This document shows, piece after piece, positions 44,806 through 54,759 of a DNA stretch of 64,000 bases (its first letter is position 1; every line of letters starts with the position of its first letter). This DNA is from Furcasterigmium furcatum (Eukaryota > Ascomycota > Sordariomycetes > Glomerellales > Plectosphaerellaceae), in the NCBI GenBank assembly GCA_001599815.1, contig BCIA01000003.1, forward strand, positions 5,185,598 through 5,249,597. The letters are read 5' to 3'. The translations under genes were made by a program, and so were the position numbers. The notes under the pieces were generated by a model. That model saw only the letters and a list, made by a program, of their open reading frames with translations, ran no database searches and had not been told where the DNA came from.

Positions 44806-45403
44806 TCACCAATGCTCTTCAGTGATGGTGACCGTATTCACATCCACGCCATCTCGGAACCACCTGTGCTCCTCTTCGATTTTGACGTCGTTCCCACTCA
44901 TCTGTCTCTTGCGCATCAGGCCGTTGTCCGCAAAAGTCCAGTCTTCAAGGCCATACGTCCGCCACCACTGTCCCGACTCATCATGCCACTCATACCAGAA
45001 CTGGACGGCAATCTATGGTCGAAGTCAGCGATATTATCTGACGCATACGCCACCGTCGGCATCTGACAGAGATAGTTCATTCAAGTTTACCTTGTTGCCG
45101 GAGAAGGCGAACAGCTCCTTCCGAAGTCTATAGCCGTTTTCTTTCTCCCACTTTCTAGCCAACCACTGTTCGATCTCGTCGCGGCCCTTGAGGAAGGTAT
45201 CCCTGTTCCGCCAGATGGTGTCGGGAGTATATGCCATCTTTACTTTGGCGGGGTTTCTTGCAGCATGTCAGTTGTCGGCTGCGGTGAGCGAGGGACAGCA
45301 CAGACTTGGTATTCCAGGCATCCTGAGCCGCCTTGACCTTGATTCTTGCGGTTTCCTCAGTGAAAGGCGGGAAGGGCGGTCTCGATTCATCTTGGCTGGC
45401 CAT
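44806..45403 (-). CDS. DUF1348 / NTF2-like protein
   Basis: Exons 45306-45403, 45091-45256 and 45012-44806 (minus strand) give 156 aa, the usual size of this family. Conserved blocks across the junctions are PPFTEETARIKVKAAQDAWNT, YTPDTIWRNRD, RKWEKENGYRLRKELFAFSG and FWYEWHDESGQWWRTYG, followed by LEDWTF. This is the SnoaL/NTF2-like cone fold of the DUF1348 group, found across bacteria and fungi; its reaction is unknown. Introns are 49 and 78 nt; the first has a weak GTCTGT donor, but both junctions restore conserved sequence. The gene is convergent with the MFS transporter. Confidence 0.88.
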
Positions 45404-45886
45404 GGCTGTGGCTTTTGTAATTGGCTTTTTGGATGAGAATTTTCTACGATATGAATTGAGGTCGGCACGGCGGCGGTGAGGGCCTTTTAAGCTTCGCAGT
45501 GACGCAACGGTTGCCGCGATCTTTCGGTGGTGCGGGGGGATTAGTAATGCTAGCCGTGATCTCTAGGCGGATGAGTAACGAGAGAAAAAAGAGCAATTCC
45601 CGACGCGGGGTTTATTCGCTGTGATACCTCGGGGATCGATCGAACAAACACCGCGGGATTTGATATAAACTATCGCACGCCGTCTGCGACGTACAGGGCT
45701 GCCAGCCTCTGCGTTGTCACAGTCCGAGTCTCATAGAGCTGACGCATTGCAAGCTATCCCCAGTGCAATGACTTGCAGGAAATGACACTCGATCAGTGCT
45801 GCCACATAGCCTCATCCGAATTTCAGCGCCACCAAAGAGCCATACCGAGGTGCGGTGCCATGAAGCAGGCACCTCCTCCCGCGTGC

Positions 45887-46217
45887 CTTGGCGTTGTACA
45901 TTAAAGTTTCGATTAGGGTCAAGGTCAAATTGGAATTCAATTATATCATGGTCTTGCTGCTTCTGTTCCAATCTGGAGAATAGTGTGTTGGACCAGTCCG
46001 AGCTCCTCTGCGGGCGGCCACTCCTTCGATCTCCGGCGCCCCCGGCCCTGGACTGGGACCGGCCCCACCTCGGCTTCCGCACATCCCTCCTGGACTTCGG
46101 CGTTCGCCCCGTGCTCTCAAAATAGAAGGCGAAAATATCAAGAAACACCTAGTCGAATCAGAGAAACGGGAGGCACGCGTGTTAACAGCAAAGTCCGTGT
46201 CGGTGGGCTGAGACGAC
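45887..46217 (+). repeat. 0.33-kb direct repeat, copy 1
   Basis: This aligns along its length with 49384-49725 in the same orientation. Shared blocks include TTGGCGTTGT, TGCTTCTGTTCCAATCT, GGCCACTCCTTC, GTGCTCTCAAA, AGTCGAATCA and TTAAC.GCAAAGTCCGTGTC. No coding capacity is seen. Confidence 0.8.
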
Positions 46218-46248
46218 TTTGATTGCAGTGCAGGAGCTGCCCAAGTTC

Positions 46249-46340
46249 ACATGTTCAACGGGGGTCCTTGTCGTTGAGACGAGGAATATGTTCTGGTAGA
46301 ACCCGTACCTGGCGGTTGGGTAGCTGGTTATTGTTAGAAC
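46249..46340 (+). repeat. Copy of MFS 3' flank sequence
   Basis: This resembles 44519-44610, the segment downstream of the MFS transporter, and lies directly after repeat copy 1. It may mark an old duplication of this locus whose coding part is gone. Confidence 0.5.
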
Positions 46341-47345
46341 AGCTGTCAAGCTGAGCCTGTCCATAGTCCATGTCAACATGTGATGGTACTAAATTGAACA
46401 TCCATGTATGCCAAGGTCATACCGCCGCAAAGGCACCGGCCGCATAGCAGACTTCCCGAATGGCCTGGAGGCCTGCCTCACTCATCGCTGCGTTCAGGAA
46501 AGTGCCCGTGCCTTGGTGCCGGTGTTCGGCGTATCGTTCCAGCATTCGGCACAGTCCACTACTTTGCGGCTTTGCCCGACATCTGAACGAATGAGAATAG
46601 AACCAAAACTTTCCAGCCTGGTTATGAGAGGACAACTCTGCGGACTCCCCGACGAGGCTTCCCGCTACCCCGGCTACCGAGCTCCTTTTCGGAAGAAGAC
46701 TGGTGGGGTTGGTCCCTGTTGGGGGCCATGTGGCGTCCTCGTCAAGGGCCTTATCCTCACTCTACCCATGTCGCCCAGGCCCCGCGAGGGACTTTTGTTT
46801 GTAGATTTTGCTAAGTGGCGCGCCCAAGGAAGCTTCCAGAGGGCAGGGAAAGAAAGAAAAGGGGGTCCTGCAGAGGGTGAGAGCATGCCTGACGGTCGAC
46901 TTCACCAGAAAAGGGGTAATCTGGAGAGTTCGTCGCTGTAAAGGTATTACATGGATGGGCCAGGACCCTGTTGATCATCCAGCCCTAGATGGCCCAATAT
47001 GCTGTTCGAGGCCTCTCGGCGTAGTTCCGCCCCTCGGTTAACGGCACAGGTCCAGGATCTTACGTACTTGCACATGGATCCGGGATGACGGAAAGACAGT
47101 TTCTCGTAGTACATCCAATGATCTGATAACTTGAGAGGCTCGGTACGATGCTTGGCAGCACGGAGCCCTCCCTCAGCCGCCAGGGTCCTCAACTGGGCTT
47201 GATGTGTGCACGAGTACCTATAATCTCAGGAGACATGCCCTCCGCTGAGTGAGGCTCTTCAATCTTTTCCCCCCTTTCCCCCTTTTCCCACTTCCACACG
47301 ATCCCCCATTCCTGATTCTTGCGGAATCGCTCGCTTTTCATCACA

Positions 47346-49349
47346 ATGGGATGCTTCGGTGACAAGGATCCGGCCAGAGCACCGCCATGGCACGCCCGAT
47401 CATGGCGCCAAATGCCCTTTCTGACCGTCGCCTGTCTGCTTGGCGCCCTCCTCGCCCTCGCCGCGGCCATCGCCATCCTCTACCTCGCAGACGGTCAGCC
47501 TATTGACAGTTGGCCTGTCAGCCCTTCCGTCTTTCTGTCCATCATCGCGACGCTGGCCGGCATTTTACTACGTACGGCGTTCCGGTCCAGCGCAGACACG
47601 TATCTATGGTCCCTACTACTCTCCCAGAAGGGCGTCAGTCTCGGAAGGTTCCACGCCGCGTGGGATCTCGGAAATCAAGCCAGTGCTCTGGTCAGCTTCA
47701 AGGGAGGCTCTGAACCGCTGCTACGGACAGCCGCCGTCTTCATGATTCTGGCTGGGGCAACCGGCCCCCTCCTGCAGCGCGGAGTGACCGTGGAGCTGAT
47801 CCCTGTTCAGTCGCGATACGACCAGACCCTGGCTATCCGCCGCGAGCCTGTATGGAACCTCACAGTACATCAATCAGGAATGGAGGGGTGGCAGTGGTCG
47901 CTTCCCCCGTTTCAGGACGAATTCTCTGAGCTGGTCGCCGAATACATGGGTCGCGAGCCGATGAAGCTTGCAAGCTCAGTGTGCCCCCAGAACGCAACCT
48001 GCAGAACGACGGTAACTGTCGCGAGCTTCAGCAAGTCATGCACCACGACATCCGAGCCTAGGCTCGGCATCAGGACCCTCCCGGTTGCGCAACTCATCGC
48101 CTTGACAGCCAGATACATTCACACCTGCCCCAGGACGGGAATCAACCTGACCGAAGCCGAGAGACAGGGTGTCCTTCCTACGTCTGCGTCCTGTATGCAC
48201 CTTGAAACGGACTATCAACTCGACTTTAGGGAGGCGGAGACTCTCCTTACGGACGCACCCCCAAGCGGAGACACGGACGATCCGGCCTGGCTTGACGACG
48301 ACTTGCCGCCACACACCATAAACTACACCAGCTACGTCCGCGAGGACCATACGAGCGATGAGCTGTTGGTGCAACGCTGCAACTTCTCCACGGCCTTTGT
48401 CGAAATTCCGATCCAGATCACCGACGGAAACACAGTCCATCTGTCCAGTTTCCCCGATATCCGTGTCGTCGAATCTATCCCCAGGCCCTATTCCCAGGCA
48501 GGTCACACCTGCTCTGCAAACATCCTCAACGGTTTCGTACAGGCCATGCGCGACCTCTACGGCGGATACGCCTTCTACGACACGAACGACTACTCCCACA
48601 TTATACAGGGCCTCGGGCCCCGCCAGCAAATCAAAGAGAGCGTTTACAATGAAGAACTCGAAGAAAACCATGTTTTCGTCAACTCATACTCGGATCCGCT
48701 CGATGACTTCACCGACACCCTCCACGAGATGTCCCTACGCTACGCGCTGAAAAAGGTCCCGGACACCAAGATGAGGTACGACGAGTTGAAAGATTGCTCC
48801 ATCGAGTTCAACCCCGACTATGACCGCGCGCGGCCAGGCCGGATTCCCAAGGCCCTGGGCCTCCTGTCGACCACGCCCAGCAAGGATCAGACCCTCTCCG
48901 TGGAGGAGACGAAGACGGTGGCGATATACAGGGCGCACTACGCCTTCGCCGCCGCCGCCGTGGGCCTGTCGGCTTTCACGACGATTCTCCTCTTCGTGCT
49001 GCTCTCCGGCTGGATCAAGATGGGCCGCACGTTCTCCATGTCGCCGCTGGAGATCGCTAAGGCCTTTGACGCGCCGCTGCTGCGGGATTCTGGCAGCAAC
49101 GTCCCCGGGGCCGATATTGCGCGCGGTTTCGGCGATGCGAGGGTCAAGTATGGCGAGGCCAGCGGCACGGAGATGGGCGTGCGGCCGGCGGATCAGGAAT
49201 ACGGGGCGAACAAGCCGGGGATGAGAGACGCGGTGACGGGCTACGACAATTTGCATGATGCGGCGCCACTGTCTTCTGAGAGGACGAGGCTGCTTGTCGA
49301 CTTTGCTGATCGGGTGTCGACGCCTGTGAACGGCAGATCCTACAGCTGA
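47346..49349 (+). CDS. DUF3176 family membrane protein
   Basis: A single exon of 667 aa from the ATG at 47346. The N-terminus has two hydrophobic helices (VACLLGALLALAAAIAIL; VFLSIIATLAGILLR), then a conserved stretch (LWSLLLSQKGVSLGRFH) and a third helix. A large region of about 400 residues carries several Cys pairs and N-x-S/T sites, which suggests it faces the cell exterior or a lumen. A last helix (FTTILLFVLLSGWI) precedes a cytosolic tail. This layout is that of the fungal DUF3176 family, which is greatly expanded in filamentous ascomycetes and has no known function. The gene lies between two copies of a 0.33-kb repeat. Confidence 0.88.
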   Translation: MGCFGDKDPARAPPWHARSWRQMPFLTVACLLGALLALAAAIAILYLADGQPIDSWPVSPSVFLSIIATLAGILLRTAFRSSADTYLWSLLLSQKGVSLGRFHAAWDLGNQASALVSFKGGSEPLLRTAAVFMILAGATGPLLQRGVTVELIPVQSRYDQTLAIRREPVWNLTVHQSGMEGWQWSLPPFQDEFSELVAEYMGREPMKLASSVCPQNATCRTTVTVASFSKSCTTTSEPRLGIRTLPVAQLIALTARYIHTCPRTGINLTEAERQGVLPTSASCMHLETDYQLDFREAETLLTDAPPSGDTDDPAWLDDDLPPHTINYTSYVREDHTSDELLVQRCNFSTAFVEIPIQITDGNTVHLSSFPDIRVVESIPRPYSQAGHTCSANILNGFVQAMRDLYGGYAFYDTNDYSHIIQGLGPRQQIKESVYNEELEENHVFVNSYSDPLDDFTDTLHEMSLRYALKKVPDTKMRYDELKDCSIEFNPDYDRARPGRIPKALGLLSTTPSKDQTLSVEETKTVAIYRAHYAFAAAAVGLSAFTTILLFVLLSGWIKMGRTFSMSPLEIAKAFDAPLLRDSGSNVPGADIARGFGDARVKYGEASGTEMGVRPADQEYGANKPGMRDAVTGYDNLHDAAPLSSERTRLLVDFADRVSTPVNGRSYS

Positions 49350-49383
49350 GTAGCCATGTAAGAAAGGAGACGTGTGCTGGGTA

Positions 49384-49725
49384 CTTTGGCGTTGTGTATT
49401 CAAGCCTCGATGGGATGCATGGTCGAATTGAAAATCAAAAGAAGTCGAGTTGTCGTCTTATTGCTTCTGTTCCAATCTAGAGAATGGTGCGTTGGAACAG
49501 AACGTTGATCCGGGGCCACTCCTTCGGTCTCCGGTGCCCTGGCCCAAAACCTCCTGACCGGCCCCACTCCGGCTCCCGCGTATCACTCCCCGGCGTTCGG
49601 CGCTCGCCCTGTGCTCTCAAAGTACCTATGTAGAAGACGTAAAAAACAGGAAATAGCCAGTCGAATCAAAGCAACAGGAGTCGCGTGTGTTAACGGCAAA
49701 GTCCGTGTCGGTGGGAGGAGACGAC
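49384..49725 (+). repeat. 0.33-kb direct repeat, copy 2
   Basis: The second copy begins 35 bp after the DUF3176 stop codon. It is diverged from copy 1 by substitutions and small indels, so the duplication is not recent. Confidence 0.8.
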
Positions 49726-50565
49726 CAGGTGCGGGGCACGGAGCGCAGGCCGCTGGTGATACACCTGTTGGGGACCTGGGGTAACACTAATCGATTCATC
49801 GGGCACCTGCGCGTCGCCCCCTTGACCGCCGGTCCTCCACTTCGTAGGAAACTCCGCGGACAGACAGGCTCTCGAATTTTGGCATCATTGGTGCATGCAG
49901 GTTGTATCTTATCAGACGAAGTCAGCTGAAGGGCCAATTCCATCATAGGCATTTACAGTAACTCACCAGCCTCACCCTGAACTTTCAATGTTTGCACGCC
50001 ACGTTGTCGGACCTCGTCATCACCCGGAAGGGTCGCGTTTGGCCCGACGCGGCGGAAGAAGGAGAGTATTTTCAGTAGAGCCTATGATTTCGTCCTGCGG
50101 TCATGCGGCAAGGGACAAGACCTCAGTAATAAGATTGGCCGCGTCGGATTTAACAGACGTGGAGGGTGAAACCAGGCTTCGAATACGGCGACTGGACCCC
50201 TATACGAGCAACCTCAATTGGCTAGGCGCCAAGACCTACATGCTGCTGACCTCCATATCATTTTAGTGTTAGTAGTCTGACACTCGCACTCGGTTGCTCG
50301 ATGCAACACAGTTCCAGCCCTGAAGTCGCATGGTCGCTTCGTCGAGGGTCCGGGTGAAACCAATGTCTCCCCCTGGATCCGCGACAGGGCCCCGGATACT
50401 TATACGATAACTCCGTTCTGTCTAACATCCACGGATGTATAAAGCAGCCGTTCAGGGCCACTGTTCGAAGAACAGCTCGACGCATTCCTCGAGGAATCTC
50501 ACCCAGACAACCCTCACGCTGGTCAGCTCATCAAACCCAATCAGGTCCAGACATCACCCGCCAGC
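49726..50565. other. 0.84 kb upstream of the SDR gene
   Basis: No gene is seen. A CCGGATACTTATACGATAACTCC stretch near 50390-50415 could be part of the SDR promoter. Confidence 0.45.
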
Positions 50566-51640
50566 ATGTCTCTGGCTTTTGCGCGTCGTTTCTTCCGCGC
50601 GCAATTCTTCACTGATCTTCAGGATCCCAATGCTTCGTTCAAAGGCCAAACGGTGATTGTGACCGGAGCCAACACCGGCCTGGGCTTCGAGACCTCTCGT
50701 TCAATCGTTGCCCGCGGCGCACGCCGAGTCATTCTCGCATGCCGCAACACCGACAAGGGCAACCAGGCGGCCGCCGACATCCGCTCAACCACCTCCTGCC
50801 CCGAAGATACCCTCGAAGTATGGCAAATCGACATGTGCTCGTACGCGTCCATTCTGGCCTTCGCGGACAGGGTTCGCGCCGAGCTCCCCCATCTCGACAC
50901 CTTCATCGCCAACGCGGGGGTCAGGTACTCCGTCTTCCGCATGGCAGAGCTCGACGAGCAGAGCGTAACCATCAACGTCGTCGGGTCCTACTTGCTCGCG
51001 TTCCTGCTGCACCCGAAGCTGCGCGAGACGGCGGCGGCCACCGGCGTCCCGACGCACTGCTGCATTGTCGGGTCTGACACATACGAGATCGGAGCGCTCC
51101 CCGAGAGAAAGATCGCGCCCGAGGGCAAGTTGTTTGAGACCCTTGCGGATGAGAAAAAGTCCGACATGGGAAATCGATACCCGTCGTCGAAGCTGCTGGG
51201 GGTGCTCGTGGGGAAACAGATGGCCGCCATGGCGCCCGTGTCGGCCAGCAACGTCATCATCAACGTCCCGAATCCCGGGTAAGGTCCCTGAATGGCGTTT
51301 CGATCGCATGAGTGCTTCAACAAGGTGCCACCGCTAACCCTTGTTGCTGTCCAGCCTGTCCCAAGGCGGTCTTGGGGCCGAGGACGATGGCCGCGGCTTG
51401 CTGATCAGAACGTTTCTCAAGGTCTTCGCACGCACAATACCAGTGGGCGCTTATACGATCATCTACGGTGCATCGGCGGGACCCGAGTCCCACGGCAAGT
51501 TTGTTACAGAGTGTAGTATCCAGGAGCCCAATCTGGGCCTCGCGGGCGGCGACGTTGGCGCACAGTTGCAGAAGCGTGTCTGGAAGGAGTTGCGGGACAA
51601 GCTGGAGGCCATTCGCCCAGGTGTCACGTCAATTGCTTGA
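50566..51640 (+). CDS. Short-chain dehydrogenase/reductase
   Basis: Exons 50566-51278 and 51355-51640 (76-nt GTAAGG intron) give 332 aa. The cofactor site is TGANTGLGF (residues 33-41), the structural motif is NAGV (116-119), and the catalytic residues are Ser170 with Tyr205-x3-Lys209 (YPSSK). It belongs to the classical SDRs of the retinol-dehydrogenase/protochlorophyllide-reductase-like group common in fungal secondary metabolism. It should oxidise or reduce an alcohol/carbonyl with NADP(H); the substrate is unknown. It precedes a PhzF-like gene on the same strand with 389 bp between them. Confidence 0.9.
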
Positions 51641-52029
51641 TCCCCCATGGCTGTATTGTTTTTGGCAGGTCAGATTACCAATGATATCCAATTTACCTTA
51701 GAACTGATAGACATCATCCAGGGCTTGAATTCGTAGGTCACATCGCGTCTGTCGCCTTAGCTCGAGATCGATCCAATTAGTAATTGGATTTCCTGGGAAC
51801 TGGGGCCCTTCAGTGCCCCAAGTTCACCATTGCTCCGTGCTGACAGCCCGTGTTGACGCCACGATTTATCAGCTCTTCAGCTTGAGAGGTGCTTAGAAAG
51901 CCAAGATGAAGTATAAAGTCCAAATCGACTCCAACGTCGAGCAAGATCAGCAGATTGTGCAGGAATCCAATCATCACGTCCTCTAACGATTTGTCGTGAC
52001 ACTCAGCAGCCAACTCAGAATCAGCCACA
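51641..52029. other. Spacer between SDR and PhzF-like genes
   Basis: No gene is seen. The last 60 bp form the leader of the PhzF-like gene. A 14-bp palindrome-like ATCCAATTAGTAATTGGAT lies at about 51770-51790. Confidence 0.45.
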
Positions 52030-53034
52030 ATGTCTTCGGTTCCGTTCACCATCATCGACGTATTCTCGGGTACGCCTTACAAAGGCAACCCCCTCGCCAT
52101 CGTAGACAGCACAGAACACGACCTCTCCACCACTCAGCAGCAACTCCTCACTCGGCAATTCAATCTCTCAGAGACGACTTTCTTTTTCCCTCCCACCCAG
52201 CCTCAAGCAACCTACCGGCTGCGATCTTTCCTACCCGACGGCAAAGAGGTCTTCGGCGCCGGCCACAACATCTTGGGCGTTTGGTGGCATCTGGCTCAAG
52301 CCGGCCGTCTTCAGTTCGACCAGACAACTCTCCAGCGAGATATCGGTGATGGTTCGCAGGAGTTCTTATTCCACCAAGAGCTCGGGGGCGAGGTTATCCC
52401 GGTGAAGATTCTCAGAAAGAAATCCCCCAACTCAGGGGACAACTTGGAGGTCGTCCTTCGCCAGTCACCTCCCCAGGTACACGGCATCCATCCGGATATC
52501 CCAGGCCTTGCTAAGAGCATCGGTCTCGAGGCGGCAGACATTGGCTTCCAGGCCACACATGGAGATGCATTGCTCCCTCCCCAAGTGACGTCCACCTCCA
52601 CAACCCATCATCTGCTGGTCCCACTTGCCTCGACCGCCGCACTCAACAAGGCCGTCGTGCAGCGAGACACGCTCCTGCAGCAGCTGGCAGCCGTCGACAA
52701 ACGGGCTTACGGCCTCTTCCTCTTCGCTCGTACCGGCACCAATCAGTATGAGGCGCGCTTCTTCAGCCCTGGCATGTCAGGAGAGGACCCGGCGACTGGC
52801 AGCGCGGCCGGACCGCTATCCGCGTATCTACATGAACACAGGGAGTTGGTCTCGGCCAATGGGGCTCTTCAGATCGAGGTTCGCCAGGGTTTGAGGGTTG
52901 GGAGGGACTGTCTGATCAAGGTGGCCCTCTCAATCGACAGCGCGGGGACCCGGCAGGTCGATCTCATCGGAGGGGGCGTCGAGGTGGCTGAGGGCAGGAT
53001 CAGGACCCCAGGACGCGATGTGGACTTCAACTGA
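52030..53034 (+). CDS. PhzF-family isomerase/epimerase-like protein
   Basis: A single exon of 334 aa. The N-terminus (IDVFSGTPYKGNPLAIV) and FNLSETTFF, with the family's catalytic-type glutamate at 48, match the first half of the two-domain PhzF fold. GEDPATGSAAGPL matches the signature of the second half. The bacterial founder isomerises a phenazine precursor; fungal members are uncharacterised, and this one need not make phenazines. It is probably cytosolic. It is convergent with an NmrA-like gene, with only 65 bp between stop codons. Confidence 0.92.
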   Translation: MSSVPFTIIDVFSGTPYKGNPLAIVDSTEHDLSTTQQQLLTRQFNLSETTFFFPPTQPQATYRLRSFLPDGKEVFGAGHNILGVWWHLAQAGRLQFDQTTLQRDIGDGSQEFLFHQELGGEVIPVKILRKKSPNSGDNLEVVLRQSPPQVHGIHPDIPGLAKSIGLEAADIGFQATHGDALLPPQVTSTSTTHHLLVPLASTAALNKAVVQRDTLLQQLAAVDKRAYGLFLFARTGTNQYEARFFSPGMSGEDPATGSAAGPLSAYLHEHRELVSANGALQIEVRQGLRVGRDCLIKVALSIDSAGTRQVDLIGGGVEVAEGRIRTPGRDVDFN

Positions 53035-53099
53035 GCGATAAGTCTTTGATATTCTTGCGATTGGGCTGTGGCAGCGAAAATAGCTTGAATCGATCCTAT

Positions 53100-54017
53100 T
53101 TATGAACTGTATTTTGCCCGCACGTAATCGTCGACCGTGCTGAGCTGGAGGCCTCGCTGGTGATTCAGCGTCTTCTCGATCGGCCACGACACGCCGACGC
53201 CGGCCGCGAAAACGCCCCGGTACTTGTTCATCTTGTCTCCGGGGTTCTTCGCGAGCTCGGCCCTCAGGTGCTCCTGGCTCCAGCACTCTCGGGAGAGCTT
53301 CCGCCCGGTCTCCCTCTCCACGACGTCCGCCAGGCGTCCGTAGGAGATCGTGTCGCCAGCGACGAAGACCACGCCGCGCGTGGTCTTGTCCGGGAGGAAG
53401 ACGATCTCTGCCGTCATTTTGCCAATGTCGTCGACCGCAGTCACGGTGACCTCGGTCGTCCAATCGCCCAGCGCTCTCGCGGTTCCCCCCTCCATGTCGA
53501 CGATGCCGAACCCGGGCTCAAAGAGGAAGCTGACGAACATGCCCGTCGAGATGATGGTCCAATCCGTCTCCTGCTGCCCACGCAGCAGCGCCCTGACGCC
53601 AAGCTGCTCGTCGAAGAGGTCCTGCTCGCTCCCGAGGCCAATCACGTCGTAATCGACGCCGAACTGCCAAGGGAAGTATCGGCTCACGCCGGCGTCCAGG
53701 GCGGCCTGCGCAATCTTCAGCTGGGTGCCCGGGGGCAGGCCGAAGCCTGTGCACACGATGACGGTGTGGAACGCCCTGAAAACAGATGCCAGGGTCTCGA
53801 TGCTGTCGCTAACCACGTCCCCGCCGGTAAGGCTGATGCCAAGCGACCGCAGGTCAGCAACCAGGGATCGCTTCGAGGCATCCTGGGAGTCAATCGATGC
53901 TTGGCGGAGCAGGACGGAAATAGGCGTCTGACGACGGGCGGGATGGGAGGTGAGATTCGAAATGACGGCCAAGCCCAGTTCGCCGGCGCCGATGACCAGG
54001 ATGTTGTTGGGGGCCAT
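53100..54017 (-). CDS. NmrA-like / isoflavone-reductase-like protein
   Basis: A single exon of 305 aa from the ATG at 54017; upstream in-frame codons lack the family's conserved start. The Rossmann motif is NILVIGAGELGLAV. The middle has SRYFPWQFGVDYD and the C-terminal half has the substrate-pocket pattern VTAVDDIGKMTAEIV. The family binds NAD(P)H, either as reductases or as redox sensors that affect regulators. This intact copy differs from the dead NmrA-like remnants at 9.0 and 13.5 kb. A TATAAAAG box lies 88 bp upstream. Confidence 0.9.
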   Translation of the reverse strand: MAPNNILVIGAGELGLAVISNLTSHPARRQTPISVLLRQASIDSQDASKRSLVADLRSLGISLTGGDVVSDSIETLASVFRAFHTVIVCTGFGLPPGTQLKIAQAALDAGVSRYFPWQFGVDYDVIGLGSEQDLFDEQLGVRALLRGQQETDWTIISTGMFVSFLFEPGFGIVDMEGGTARALGDWTTEVTVTAVDDIGKMTAEIVFLPDKTTRGVVFVAGDTISYGRLADVVERETGRKLSRECWSQEHLRAELAKNPGDKMNKYRGVFAAGVGVSWPIEKTLNHQRGLQLSTVDDYVRAKYSS

Positions 54018-54759
54018 GATCAAGTGAGGTGTGGAGGGTTCCGAGGCTAAACGGAGGCTTGCCGAGCTGCCACACACTTCGAACAATGGATGGCAAGCTT
54101 TTCTCTTTTATACGTCCTTCTTCATGGAGATATTCTTTCGGTGATAAGTCTCATGTCCGCCTTGGGGTCGTGGCTTATGTGGACAATTGAGCTTTAGTCT
54201 CTCCACAGCCCGCGGCTTATAAATCGGGGGACCGGCTAAGAAGTACCCCAGAAAGAGGCCACAAGATGCGATGCATATCATTGCTAATAGTGGCTACGAG
54301 AACGCTGGACGCTTAAGATCCAGTATTTAGAATTCCAATCATCGCGAGGTCGAGCTGACTTTTTCATAGGGCGAGTGAGAGAGAAATTTGAGTGATGTCT
54401 CAGCGTATGGATATTGGTCCGGGGGATGAATCTCCAAGAATTGGATGCCAAATAAACTAGGAGCTAGCAGGCTTCCCCACTGCTCCCTTCTATCTGGCGT
54501 ATTCGTCTGCTTCCGGCCTAGTAGGAGCACCTAAGCTCTAACTCGCTCAGGGAATCTTGATCGATTAGGGGCCTGGGGCACCCAAAGCTAAACCGCCGTC
54601 TCCTTGTGGCTAACATCCACATCCGCCATGCCACCCTTGACGACTCGTAGCGCCCCCTCCCGGACTCGGTATCTAGTATGGATAGGTAGGTACTTAAAGA
54701 TGCCGCTCGGTCATACCTTGGTCGTCCCCAGATCACCCGATAACATATGTTGTCAGCCT
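54018..54759. other. NmrA promoter and GH36 downstream flank
   Basis: This holds the NmrA-like gene promoter and otherwise no recognisable gene or repeat. Confidence 0.5.
54105..54112 (-). promoter_or_regulatory. TATA box of the NmrA-like gene
   Basis: TATAAAAG on the minus strand lies 88 bp upstream of the start codon. This is a good match by sequence and distance. Confidence 0.55.

Larger units (their letters stand above)
45404..47345. other. 1.9 kb intergenic with repeat copies
   Basis: No gene is supported. It contains one copy of a 0.33-kb repeat (45887-46217), a copy of the MFS 3' flank (46249-46340), and a pyrimidine-rich stretch at about 47260-47310 that probably belongs to the promoter of the gene at 47346. 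A 177-codon frame at 46408-46941 matches nothing. Confidence 0.5.
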
